Source: Pegoplata infirma (Eukaryota > Arthropoda > Insecta > Diptera > Anthomyiidae). From it: DNA of 64,000 bases. The stretch covers positions 204,996,581 to 205,060,580 of the forward strand of contig OY992537.1 of NCBI GenBank assembly GCA_963921195.1. The letters run 5' to 3'. Positions 34,401 through 43,870 of the stretch are shown here, one piece after another. Below the pieces are notes generated by a model. That model was not told where the DNA came from. It made no database searches and worked only from the letters and a program-made list of their open reading frames with translations. The translations under genes were made by a program, and so were the position numbers. Positions within the stretch are counted from its first letter, which is position 1. Each line of letters begins with the position of its first letter.

Positions 34401-37400
34401 CGTCGGGTTACAATGAAATAAAAGACTTTTAGACACAAAAAAAAAATAGTATTAAAATTAGCTGTGCCGAATCTTTTATACCCTCCAACATTGAAAAAAA
34501 ACTACAAATAAAAATTTTTGCAGGGACTTTTTTTTGGTGGAGGGGTTTGGGGGTGACACCTTCCCCCTCGCGAATAAATGTTTACTAATTTAATTGTAAA
34601 GCTTTTTGGACGGCGGGCCGAAAAAACGAATTTTCTAATCGCTTGGGTTCAAGTGCAAGACCTTGAATTTATTATAGCATAAAATTGTTTCATTAGTTAA
34701 CCAAAAATACAAAAAATGAAAATCCAGCCTAAATATAAAATTAATCAACTTTGCCGATTATTTGGAGATACATTAAATGAGGGGATATGACTAAAAAATC
34801 TGGCAACACTGACAATTTAGTACAATTGTGTTACTAACTTAAGCGGTTTTTCATTATTTTGACGATTTTTTTAGACTCGCAGGCACTGTTGCCAACTATT
34901 TTTAACCAAAAACCTCTAAATTTCACGAAAAAAGCGCTAGAAACCGCCAAAAATTAATTTAGCGGGGAAAATTTAAAATTTTCCCGCTAAATTACAAAAA
35001 AAAAGCGCTAAAAACCGAAAAACTTGGCATTTTTGTTAAACAAAAAAAGAAAAATTTTAAAAAAAACCTCCAAATTATTTTTTCTACGAAAATTTAATTT
35101 TCATTAAAAACGCGCAAGAAACGGTCGAAAAAATTTTAGCGAGAAAATACAAAATTTTCCCGCTAAATTACAAAAAAAGCGCTAAAATTCGACAAACTTG
35201 GCTTTTTCGATTGAAAAAAAAAAGAAAAATTGGAAAAAACCTCTAAATTTGACTCACTAAATCCAAATAAAAAGCGCTAGATTTTCCCGCTAAAGCACCG
35301 TTCCCGCTAAAATCAATTTTTCCCCGCTAAATCCAAACAAAAAGCGCTAGATTTAGCGGGAAAACCTCCAACTTGGCAACAGTGCTCGCAGGTTTTCCGG
35401 TAGATTATATCCATTTTATGAATATTGAAATGAGCTTTTTCGATGCTTATTTTACTGAATCAAATTTTTAGTTAAGAAATATTAAACAAAAAGTAAAATT
35501 TCTTCTTCCTTTTTTTAAATCTCCCACTAAAAAGGACCAGTTTTTTAGTTTTAGGTAAATTTTGTTAAATTTAGCGAAGGTAGATTTGCTCCGCCATTTT
35601 GAAGTTTGTAAGCACAATGTAGTATAACTTAAAGTAAATATGCACTCAAAATAATACATTAGTAGATTTACTAATTTTTTTTTGCTAATGCTGGTTAGCT
35701 AACTTTTAGCAAATTTTTAGTTGAGATTAGCATGTTAGCAAAAATATCTTGTAAACTTCATTTAGCGCATTAGCAATTTTAAACAAAATTTGAACTAATT
35801 TTTTTTTGCTAAATTTAAAATTGAGTTAACCAAATTTTTACAAGCTTTTTTGCTAATATTAGCAAAAATAAATGGTAAATTTATTTTTATTTTCAGAAAA
35901 CTTTAAATGGCGCTATCTCGGAAACTAAGCCAGATAGAGCAAAATGGAGGCAATTTTTGGTTTTCGGGCTCTCCATAGTATCGCCGGTCCTCTTCACTTG
36001 TGTGGACCCTAATGGGTCCTAACTTTGGATCCAAAAAAGTTAGCATTCCCGAAAAATTTAAAATGCTCATATCTCGGTAAATATTGCCGACACAACAAAA
36101 AGTCCAAAAGCATAATCAAAAGCTCTCCGAGTAATATTTTTTAAGTTATCGAGTTTTGTAATTCTCAAAACCCCGGTGGTCCCCTAAAATCACGTATCTC
36201 AAAAACTAACCAAGGTAGAGCGAAACGGACACAAATTTTGGATCAAAAACTATGACGATTTTTAAGGAACCCAACTAGGTCTAGGCCCATCGGGGTCTGG
36301 ACCTATCGGGTCCGAACCCAATGGAGTCCTCAAATGTGTATGAACTAAGTTGAAATAAAAAAAATTTCAGTTAACTAATTTTTGGCAAAACATTTTTGCT
36401 AACTTTACCAAAAAAATTGTGGGTTCAAAATCAGCAAATTTTCTTGTAGGTTTACAAGCTTTTTTGCTAACATTACAATTTTTTTTTTGAGTGTGGGCGC
36501 GTAATTGAATTTTGACTCACGCACGGTAACGAAAATATACATTGCTCATGCACGATCATGCAGGATTTTTTTTTTTGCTCACCCTCACAAAAGATCACGT
36601 GAGAAACTAATATTTTTTTACACTTACGAAATAATCACGCTCACGAAGACTGACGAAATTTTTATTTAACTTTTTTCGATTACTTGCACAATAAGTATTT
36701 AATTTCCCAAAAACAATTTCCATAACAATTTATTTAAAGCACAATTTTGTATTAATTATTTTCAATTTTTTTTTACTTCTCTTCTGTTTCAGACAGCACA
36801 AAACAATCATACAAACTCACTCACGATTTTTTTTTTCTTATCACGCGCACTTACAATCACTCGTGTAAAAATAAATTTCACTCACGATAGTGAGTGATTC
36901 GATTGCGAATTATACGGCGGACTTCAAAATCTATGCGTGCTGACGTAAAGCCTCAGCAGACACTTCAAATCTATTATTAGGTCTATTCGATTACCCAAAT
37001 TTCTTACTATTTTTTACTACAACTGGAAAGTCTTGTTTACTTTTTCTATTGAAAATTTCCAGCTGTAGTAAAATGAGTAAAAAATAGTAGATTGTAGTAA
37101 AGTAATCGAATAGACCTAATGATATTTCATTAAAATCAAAAAAATTTATGGTGTCCTTACATTTTCGTTCATAATTCTTATACCGCTAGAACGATAGCTC
37201 CGAAATGATATCGTTCTAGCGATAGCATTTGTCGATCGACAAGTATTTTAGTTATAGATCCAGTCTTTTCTGAGACATATTTTGGCGGTGATCGCCATTT
37301 TCATCCGAAATACATCGAAAGAATCGACTTAAAACCGAATTTATGAATTTATGAATTTTATACGTTTTGAATTTGAATTATGAATTTTATACGTTTTGCC

Positions 37401-38206
37401 ACAAAGTGAAGAATATATGTTTAAAAGAGTATTTAAGTGACCAAAAAAATACTTTAATTCTAATCTTACCTATTGTGGATTTTCTTTCTGCCGCTTCCAC
37501 TGCCTTTGTATCAATTTTGAATATATGCACCGTTTCCGTATTCGACGAAGCACATAGAAAATCTCCCGTTGTCGAAAATACCAACGATGCTATTCTTACA
37601 CATCGCTTCACGCCACGTCGAAATTCTTGTACTTTTTGACCATTTTTAACACAAAATACCCGTATCACAGTACCACGCTCTGAGGCTGTAGCTAATAGCG
37701 TTCCACTTGGCGAAAAATTCATAGCAGACAAGGCGGTATCATGAGCTTTTATGGTCAATCCTGGCTTTAGTTTATTGGCATTGAAAATTCTTAATTCACC
37801 ACTTGTTGTACAAATAGGAAATGCCAAATGTGAATTTAATGATAGCGAACAGAGACCAAACTCATTGGGTGCAATATTTTCAATGGAATGTAAAATTTTC
37901 ATATCCCGTATGTCATGAATGTGTATACTTTCAGCCAAACATACTACCAAACGATAACGATTCATACGCACACATAAAATCTCTGAGGGATAAACACAAT
38001 TGCAGATGTCCTGTTTCTTCTTAAAATGCAGCATTTTCAAACAGTTGGGCTTTTGTTGAGTGACCAGCACTACAAGCGAACTGTTGAAGAGACGCTCGAC
38101 AATACGTATTTGTTCTGAATTTTCCTTGGCAAAAATTTCATCGATTTTATCGCTGGTATTAATGGAAAACAAACGAAATCCATTGTTGCTTAAAACGGAA
38201 ATGGAA
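25357..38206 (-). CDS. Atg18b: WIPI1/2-type PROPPIN (autophagy), gene span
   Basis: Seven-bladed beta-propeller that binds PI3P and PI(3,5)P2 on autophagic and endosomal membranes. Visible coding exons on the minus strand: 38206-37470, 34215-33742, 33670-33377, then one of three terminal candidates (33170-33136, 31251-31148, 25460-25357). Phases at all joins are 1, so any terminal exon keeps the frame. The visible part is about 500 residues plus the tail, longer than human WIPI2 because of Ser/Thr-rich insertions. The lipid-binding FRRG motif is present. The first coding exon, which should carry the start and the 'FNQ'-type strand, is missing: 38206 is an acceptor (TTTCCAG) in mid-codon. It may lie far upstream, past the transposon cluster. 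The Atg18b rather than Atg18a assignment is from neighbourhood memory. The gene is convergent with the receptor. Confidence 0.88.
25731..26690. repeat. Homogeneous 35-bp array, copy A (~27 units)
   Basis: Monomer CTATACGAAAAATGTCTCAG + AATCTGAGAATTTTT, reverse-complementary to the array at 20500-21660. Each unit holds TCTCAGAATCTGAGA, an almost perfect palindrome. Units are nearly identical except the first few and two 'AATCTCCAAAT' variants. Confidence 0.95.
27159..27717. other. Spacer between duplication copies
   Basis: AT-rich sequence containing two GGCCCCG words (27376-27400) and, at 27525-27700, about 180 bp of degenerate CATATATG/TGGACATATATG words. No gene is seen. Confidence 0.6.
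31148..31251 (-). CDS. Atg18b: Candidate terminal exon of Atg18b, copy B
   Basis: Duplicate of the exon at 25357-25460: 104 bases, phase 1, acceptor TTTATTTCTAG with a pyrimidine-rich run upstream, 34 residues ending in FPPVAIAAKD and TGA. It is 2.1 kb downstream of the body donor at 33377 and nearer than copy A, so it is the more likely of the two to be used. Both copies keep the frame, the acceptor and the stop. Confidence 0.65.
31522..32550. repeat. Homogeneous 35-bp array, copy B (~29 units)
   Basis: Same array as at 25731-26690, about two units longer. The two 'AATCTCCAAAT' variant units sit at the same ordinal positions in both copies, so the arrays were copied together and changed length later. 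Confidence 0.95.
33136..33170 (-). CDS. Atg18b: Candidate short terminal exon of Atg18b
   Basis: After AACCAG at 33171, 35 coding bases continue phase 1 and read GGRHPPQILKH then TAA. The HPPxIL string resembles the human WIPI2 ending HPPMIL. The intron from 33376 would be 206 bp. Against it: the acceptor has a weak pyrimidine tract, and the segment is framed by an inverted repeat (CAGGCGGT/ACCGCCTG) that could produce the match by chance. Confidence 0.4.
33377..33670 (-). CDS. Atg18b: Atg18b exon: Ser-rich C-terminal region
   Basis: Starts after TTCTCTAG with ELNLSESMDKLSFSGLLP and runs through a Ser/Pro/Asn-rich stretch, then SVSVIIENLDPSSDNSYAGI, to a donor CAG|GTATTAAG at 33377. Length 294 bases, phase 1 at both ends. 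If the donor is ignored, the frame stops 14 bases later (TAA at 33363-33365) with the tail GIKT. That retained-intron form lacks any WIPI-like ending, so splicing is preferred. Confidence 0.85.
33742..34215 (-). CDS. Atg18b: Atg18b exon: blade 7 and Ser/Thr-rich loop
   Basis: Acceptor TACTTGTAG at 34216; the exon reads SDESKKLTPSSSPSSS and a further low-complexity Ser/Thr/Asn segment of about 60 residues. Conserved sequence follows: MSGYLSKAVSSYLIPSQIGD, DRAFATAVL, ARIQKELRLLMACEDGFLYI and a final YTLEGVI. These match the WIPI segment with TGYL...SYLPSQ...RAFAT...DGYLY. Donor ATAG|GTAAGA at 33742. Length 474 bases, phase 1 at both ends. The low-complexity loop sits in the position of the membrane-inserting 6CD loop of PROPPINs and is unusually long. 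Confidence 0.92.
34371..34430 (+). other. Hammerhead-like / Penelope-end-like motif
   Basis: CTTGATAAAGTCAACAAAAC + ATTGACGAAACGTCGGG resembles the arrangement CTGATGA, stem II (GTCAA/TTGAC), GAAAC, GTC seen at the ends of some Penelope-like elements and retrozymes. The first block is degenerate (TTGATAA) and no convincing helix III or I was found, so it is probably a dead relic if it is a ribozyme at all. Confidence 0.3.
34440..34780. repeat. Dispersed repeat copy
   Basis: Begins GCCGAATCTTTTATACCCTC and contains GGTGGAGGGGTTTGGGGGTG and CGCTTGGGTTCAAGTGCAAG. It shares the order of blocks with 17960-18935 and is non-coding. 34780-34870 is a separate short repeat related to 26736-26830 (TGGCAACACTGACAATTTAG in reverse). 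Confidence 0.6.
34884..35384. mobile_element. 501-bp hAT-type MITE, TSD CTCGCAGG
   Basis: Ends CACTGTTGCCAA and TTGGCAACAGTG are perfectly inverted, with the same 8 bp CTCGCAGG on both sides. The inside alternates AGCGCTA, TTTAGCGGGAAA and TTTTCCCGCTAAA words. No transposase. Confidence 0.93.
35643..36494. mobile_element. Element with CACTCAAAA ends
   Basis: The left end CACTCAAAATAATACATTAG and right end ACAATTTTTTTTTTGAGTG are inverted. The inside has TTTGCTAAxxTTAGCAAA words near both ends and a unique middle (35900-36330) with GGGTCC words. A target duplication is not clear. Confidence 0.6.
36980..37117. mobile_element. 138-bp hairpin MITE with TTA/TAA flanks
   Basis: GGTCTATTCGATTAC at the left pairs with GTAATCGAATAGACC at the right; the arms continue through ACTATTTTTTACT and TTTCCAG...CTGGAAA-like blocks. 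Flanks are TTA and TAA. It lies in the Atg18b intron, 350 bp beyond the exon that starts at 37470. Confidence 0.75.
37470..38206 (-). CDS. Atg18b: Atg18b exon: propeller blades 1-6
   Basis: A 737-base exon, acceptor TTTCCAG at 38207, donor ATAG|GTAAGAT at 37470. It opens in mid-codon (third base), so coding sequence exists upstream; the visible frame begins SISVLSNNGFRLFSI. Family landmarks: VERLFNSSLVVLV, CLKMLHFKKKQDICN, YRLVVCLAESIHIHDIRDMK, AHDTALSAMNFSPSGTLLAT, SERGTVIRVF, and FRRG at visible residues 195-198, whose arginines bind phosphoinositides. VKRCVRIASLVFS and SSNTETVHIFKI follow. All are strongly conserved in WIPI1/2. No frameshift was seen. A TTG near 38172 is not needed as a start, because the frame continues upstream to the acceptor. 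Confidence 0.95.
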
Positions 38207-38842
38207 CTGGAAAGATTAAAGAAAAAATAAAATTAAAAAAATTTAGATTTTTGGAATAGAAATGAATAGTTTTATAAGAATATACATATAAAGAAATGTT
38301 TTAGGATTTAAAAAAATAATCTTAATAATAGTTTTAAGGTGATAATTTTTCTTTAAATAGTTTAAGAATCCTAAAAAAAATCGAACAGAACAGGGTTTTT
38401 TAAATCACAGAAGTTTTGTATACAGAGAAATTATTCGGAATCTTATATTTGTAATTTTTAATTTACATATTTTTGCGTTTAATTTTCCGAAATTTGATTT
38501 TTTCTGATTTTAACAGGAATATTCTGAGTTATTTAAGAATTTAATTTCTGATTCATCATTTTAATGAAAACAAAAACAATAAAAAAATCATTGATTATAT
38601 GTAAGAAATTCATAAATAATTCTTTCAGTGGAAAAATGTTTTTACACTGAAACAAACTTTAAAAATCGTCGCGATGATAAAAAATCGCTGATCTAACACA
38701 CTAACACTAACTCTATCAGGGATGGAAAAAAATAGCATTTTAGTACTTTTTTAGTACTCATTTTCCTTACCAAACAGGGATGATAAAGTCAGTACAATTG
38801 TACTTTTTTCAGTACAATTCGGACGCCAAAATTTTCCAAATT
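38207..38842. other. Atg18b 5' intron flank
   Basis: AT-rich; no exon found. 38641-38720 resembles the AAAAATCGTCAAAATGATAAA repeat of 26720 and 34850. At 38717 and 38774 two CAGGGATG(G/A) transposon-like ends lie 57 bp apart; their partners were not identified. Confidence 0.5.
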
Positions 38843-38850
38843 CTCTTTGT

Positions 38851-40128
38851 CAGTGTTGCCATTTTGACGCTTTTCGGGTATTTTCTGGTGCTTTTTTTGT
38901 ATTTTTACCCGGAGTTTTTTACGAATACCCTTTTTTAAAAAAACGGGTATCATGGTGCTTTTTTATTTTTTCGTGACGCTTTTGGTGCTTTTTATAAAAA
39001 CTTTGTGATTTTGTTATTATTTCTTTTTGTTGATTATTTTTATGTTAAGGTCTTTCAGCAAAAACTTACGGAGGTTTTTGTAGCAAAACTATAATTTTTG
39101 TACGTTTTTCTGGACTGTTGTATTTTAAAACAATTCTGAAATTTGCTGGCAAAATTATGAACTGCCTTCAAGTATTTACAGTCAAATTTGTTCAAATCAA
39201 AGCTACTCCCAGAAAAGTTTTACAGTAACTATTTACGGTCATTCAAAAAGTTTTTAGTTAAAGTTGTTTTAAACGTTTTATCGTTTGTTTTTCAAGGAAA
39301 ATAAAATATTTAATGTTTTATACAGTTGTTAAAACAATAAACTACAAAAGTTACGGAAAAAATTTTTATCAGTTAAATTATTTGTATAATTTTACAGAAG
39401 TACGGTTTTTGTAGGTTGTTATTCAAAAAATTTTATTTTTACTTCACAAAATAAAAAAATTGTAAACAGTTAAAATAACTGAAATATCGTTTGTTTTTAC
39501 GGAATGTCTATGTAGTCATTTATTATCGTTTAAAAATAACTGAAAAAGTATGTTGTTTCAAATGAAATATAAGTAGTCCGTTTTTTAAAAGGAAAAACGA
39601 TTGTTTTAAACGTTTTTTCAGTTGAATTTACTTACAAAATATTTCGAGTGTATCAAATATCAGTTACAAAAGAGGTATTTAAAAAAATATTTTGTTGGCG
39701 TGATGGATGAGTGCGACAATGGAACAGATTTGTTTGAAAATGGTATTTTTTTTACAAAGACAAATATTTTTATTTAAAATTTTGTGTTATTTGTTATCCT
39801 AATATTATTTAAGTAATTTGAATTGCAATTTTCTTTTTAGTTGTGTCTCAATAAATTTAGTAAATTCACGAAAAAAAATCATAAAAATTTTTTTTTTAAT
39901 TTTATGTTTGTGGCGCTTTTTACCCTTTTTATGTTCCAGTTTTACCCCTTTTTACCCTTTTTTAAATGTTCTTTTCGTAGTAAAAAAGTACATTTTCAAA
40001 ATAAATTTTTAAATTTTGACTTTTTCCTCTTGGCGCTTTTTTACCCTTTTTTTTGTAAATTTTTACCCTTTTTTACCCCTTTTTCCAAAATTTTGGCGCT
40101 TTTCTTCATTTTGGAAATGGCAACACTA
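38851..40128. mobile_element. 1278-bp hAT-type element, TSD CTCTTTGT
   Basis: Left end CAGTGTTGCCATTTT, right end AATGGCAACACTA, with CTCTTTGT at 38843-38850 and 40129-40136. The inside has ACCCTTTTT/AAAAAGGG and GGCGCTTTTT/GTGCTTTTTT words near the ends and AT-rich sequence between. Short frames at 39818-40149 are repeat translations. Confidence 0.92.
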
Positions 40129-40401
40129 CTCTTTGTTGTTATACATTAGGGATGCCAAACTGCAAATCACGATCCCGAAAATCCCGGGATTTGTTAAAAA
40201 TAATCCCGAAATTTATATCCAAATCTGATTTGGATAATTCGAAATATTACTTATTAAAATCCAGTTTAAAATGTTCCTAACGATTTTGCAAAGTAGTCTT
40301 TATAGCAAAAAAATTTAAATGATGCTATTGATAAGCATAAGAGTCTAATTATCACAAAATGAAAATATTTAATGGACATTTAAACCCTTTTAATAGTGTT
40401 A

Positions 40402-40586
40402 AGGGCAGTTTACACGTTAACTACCCTTGACCACCCTCATCTACTATTTCCCAGTATTGGTGATACGGTTTGCCGGGTTTAAATAATTTTGTATGAAAAT
40501 TTATTTGAATTTGACAATTGCTATCCACCAATACTGGGAAATAGTAGATAAGGGTAGTCAAGGGTAGTTAACGTGTAAATCAAGCT
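40402..40586. mobile_element. 185-bp MITE, TTA target duplication
   Basis: About 60-bp inverted arms, from AGGGCAGTTTACACGTTAAC and ACCAATACTGGGAAATAGTA with complements, and TTA at 40399-40401 and 40587-40589. The middle is AT-rich. Harbinger-like by target size. Confidence 0.8.
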
Positions 40587-40844
40587 TTATATGAGGATAT
40601 TTGAAAAATGGACTAAAATGACCGCTAATAATAGATAATAACCGCCATTCAATTTACAAAAGACATGTATTCACATTATTTAATCCAACAGCAGCTTCAA
40701 TATACTTTTTACTTTTCCAAACGCTTTGAAAACAAATTAAAAACTTCAGTGGGCCATAAAAAAATCTCCAAGTTTTTAAAACCCTTCAGGGGGTTTGGTC
40801 TACTATTGGTATATGTACTTTCATTTTGTTTTTTGCCCCATTCA

Positions 40845-41270
40845 CAGGGCTGACATATTTGACGATTTATCGTCATTTTGACGATTTTTTGGCAAAAAAT
40901 GACAAATGACGATATTTGCCCAGAGAATGACGATTTTTCAAAACTAGGCAGCCATTACTTATTAAGATAACATTTTGATTTTTTTGCATTCAAAAAGGTG
41001 TTTATTTAGAACACGTGAATTCATCCGAAATTCTCAGGGTTGCTTATAACTTTTAAAATATTGGACCGGAATCGCTAGATCGTCTTAAAACTGATCAAGG
41101 ATAGTGAATATATATAATTTGTAGGGTCCTAGCATGATATTTTGATAAGTTTACGGTATAAAAAACATCGTGTATATTTATTTTGACGATTTTTTCAAAT
41201 GGATTTGACGATTTTTTCTAAAAATATCGTCAATTTGACGATTTTTTACAAAATTTATCTGGCAGCCCTG
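40845..41270. mobile_element. 426-bp hAT-like MITE
   Basis: Left CAGGGCTGACATATT followed by the hairpin TGACGATTTATCGTCA; right ATCTGGCAGCCCTG. Repeated TGACGATTTTTT occurs near both ends, as in 50837-51800. An 8-bp duplication was not found, so the insertion may have been rearranged. Confidence 0.65.
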
Positions 41271-41285
41271 CTGGTGGTATTAAAT

Positions 41286-42250
41286 CAGGGATGATAAATG
41301 TCATTTTCAAGATTGTACTGACTTGACTAAAAAAGTGTACTTTTTTGACCCTCATTGTACTAAAAAAGTTTTAATTTTTATTAATAAACAAAAATATATA
41401 ACCCAACACCAGTGTTTTCCGGCAAATAGGTTCACACATGGACCAAATATTTAAACAAAAAAATTAAGCGTATGTCCAATTAAAATCGGACTTGATAAAG
41501 TTACCAAAGAAAGCGTTTAACACCTACAAACAAAATTTTAATATAATATTTCCTATTTTTATGAAAGTTTACAGATTTATGTAAAAAACTGGAAGTTGGT
41601 TTGTATGGGGAATACAAGTGGAACAGATCAGATTTTTTTTTAAATTTATTATGGTGATTTGTGAATACAAAACATTCACCTGCCAACTTTCGAAAGGATA
41701 TCTATTATTATAGTCGTTTTAGTCCAATATAAATGGGGCGTTTGAATGGGGACTTGGTCTAAACATGGGACTGTCCTTGTGCCAAAAAAGCTTAAGTTTC
41801 AAATTTCAGTAAATTGTCGAAAATTGTATCGTGTTTACACCGTTTACATAAACAGACGGACGGGCATAGCTAAATCGAATCAAAAAGTGATTTTGAGTCA
41901 CCCAGTATGCTAAAAAGTGGATATAGGAACAATATTTCGAGTAAATATAACCTGAGCCACAGAGTGGTGTAGGGTATAAAAATAGATTTAAGGCCCGTAT
42001 TTAATCTGTACTAACAGAAAAAACCATGGAAAAACCTATTTTCTTGATTTTTGAAAATATGGTGCTGATTTTGACAACTTTTCTACATATTTCGTAATGT
42101 TTTGACGATCTTAAAAAATTCAGTCGAAATAAAATTTGTGATTGGGAAAAATTTTGAAATTGTACTAAATCAGTCAGTGGAGTACTGCAGTACTTTTGCC
42201 ATCCGAAGTGTACTGAAAAAAGTACAATTGTACTGACTTTATCATCCCTG
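41286..42250. mobile_element. 965-bp hAT-type MITE, TSD TATTAAAT
   Basis: Left end CAGGGATGATAAATG and right end CTTTATCATCCCTG, flanked by TATTAAAT at 41278-41285 and 42251-42258. AGTACAATTGTACT palindromes occur near the right end. 41700-41990 inside holds the dispersed ATATAACCTGAGCCACAGAG / GGGTATAAAA repeat. Confidence 0.92.
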
Positions 42251-42484
42251 TATTAAATAGATAAAATTTTAAATATCCCGAAAATAATGTTTGAAATCCC
42301 CAAATGGGATTTCTTGTCTTTTTTGATTGATAGCATAAAATCCCTAACTTTGGTCTGACAGCCCTGCTTGTTACGTTTAAACGCGCAACAGACATGAAAA
42401 CGATTTTTTGACAAGCGGATTAAATAAAGTTCATCCGAATTTATCTTCTTGAAAATCTTTTCAAAAGTCTGCTGGTCTAACTAC

Positions 42485-42936
42485 CAGCGATGCCAACTCA
42501 GCGCGTTTCGCGCTAGATTTAGCGCTTTCTGACCACCCAAAAAGCGCATTTTTAAAAACTAGCACGTTTTTAAAATCTAGCGCTTTATTTCTACAACTAA
42601 TCACTACATGAAAAAATTAAAATTTTACAACAGAAACGTCATAATAACAGTCTTAAATCCATATTTTTCACATAGATGCTGTAGTACATACAACCATAGA
42701 GAAACTTTATTGAAATTTAAAAAAAAATGTGGCTTTTATAATAAAAACAGAAAAAAAATTAGTTTGAAAATTATATTTAGCCATTTTTTAGACTTATTCT
42801 GCGAATATGCCTGATGATTTTACAAAAATTTATATTAAAACCGTTAAATTAATTAAAGTTTTTTAGCGCTTTTTACTTTATCCAAATTTAGAGCTTTTTG
42901 AATCACTGTTTTGCCTGTAAAAAGTTGGCATCACTG
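42485..42936. mobile_element. 452-bp hAT-type MITE, TSD CTAACTAC
   Basis: Left CAGCGATGCCAACTC, right AGTTGGCATCACTG, with CTAACTAC at 42477-42484 and 42937-42944. The hairpin AGCGCGTTTCGCGCT starts exactly 15 bp from the left end. The frame at 42608-42814 has no recognisable domain. Confidence 0.93.
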
Positions 42937-42988
42937 CTAACTACTCTTTAATAAATAAACAAATATTTATTTTTTTAATACTCTTGCG

Positions 42989-43401
42989 CAGCGTTGCCAG
43001 TTTTTGTTGTAATTTGTCCCCAAAAAATCGGCAAATCGACTTTAACTTATCATAACTTTCTAAATAAACGCCGGATATCTTTTATTTTGGTCAAATTGGG
43101 TTCGCGAACATTTTTTCTATAAGACTGATTCATAAAAAAAGTAATTGTTCATAGTAATATAATTTTAAATGTGTTGACTACTTAAAAAAAAAGATGCACA
43201 TTTTTCTACTCAACATTTTGCTACATAATTTTTTTTGTACGTGGATCTGGACTTTGTTTAATTGGTCAGACTTACAGAAAACATGTTCACGAATCCAATT
43301 TGACCAAAATAAACCTTATCATTTATTATAAAAGTTATGATGGATCAAAGTTGATTTGAGGAGTTTTTGGGGACAAATTACAACAAAAACTGGCAACGCT
43401 G
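42989..43401. mobile_element. 413-bp hAT-type foldback MITE, TSD CTCTTGCG
   Basis: The inverted ends are long: CAGCGTTGCCAGTTTTTGTT and its exact complement, extending through GTAATTTGTCCCCAAAAA and, less perfectly, to the centre. CTCTTGCG lies at 42981-42988 and 43402-43409. Confidence 0.95.
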
Positions 43402-43409
43402 CTCTTGCG

Positions 43410-43870
43410 TTTAAATTTAAAAAAATTTTGGAATGCTTTGGGAATTTTGTATAATTATTAGGGATTTCGTTTTTCAAAGGCAAATATTTTCTGGCAGCAC
43501 TAGTTTTTAGTACCCTCCGAAAATCCGATTACCGTTCCCGATTTTTGGGGATTGTTTTTTTGCACACAAAAATTACGTCCCTCTGGCAACACCAACAAAA
43601 AACGATTTAAAAATCGCTTTTTTATAGGTACCTACAGACGACGCAATATTAAGGCCCAGGCACTTGAGCGCTACTGTAGCGGTGCTGTAGCGTGACGGGC
43701 TGTTGTATCGTTTTAAAGTTCGGCCGCTATACACCGTCACGTATTCGTTTAAGTACCTATTTCTATATATTTTAGTACAAGCTAACGTATCAGCTGACAC
43801 GTCTCCGAACCGTATTCGCTCAAGTAATTATGCCTTTATGCACAATATTTTTGACGTTTACCCACAAATG
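43410..43870. other. Gap between hAT elements
   Basis: 43626-43660 is the left arm of a container element (TACCTACAGACGACGCAATA) whose right arm lies near 49365-49386. 43670-43740 carries short GC-rich inverted words (GCGCTACTGTAGCG). The minus-strand frame 43573-43800 shows no known domain. Confidence 0.5.

Larger units (their letters stand above)
34216..37469. other. Atg18b intron, repeat-rich
   Basis: A 3.25-kb intron holding, in plus-strand order, a hammerhead-like motif (34371-34403), a dispersed repeat (34440-34780), a hAT MITE (34884-35384), a CACTCAAAA-ended element (35643-36494), a block of CACGA/TCGTG words (36510-36915) and a hairpin MITE (36980-37117). No exon is seen. Confidence 0.75.
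40148..42366. mobile_element. Container element with AGGGATGCC / GGCWGTCCC-like ends
   Basis: The left end TAGGGATGCCAAACTGC and right end GGTCTGACAGCCCTG are roughly inverted, with TCCCGAAAATCCC and ATCCCGAAAAT near the two ends. It holds three nested insertions (40402-40586, 40845-41270, 41286-42250). No matching target duplication was found, so the boundaries are tentative. Confidence 0.45.
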
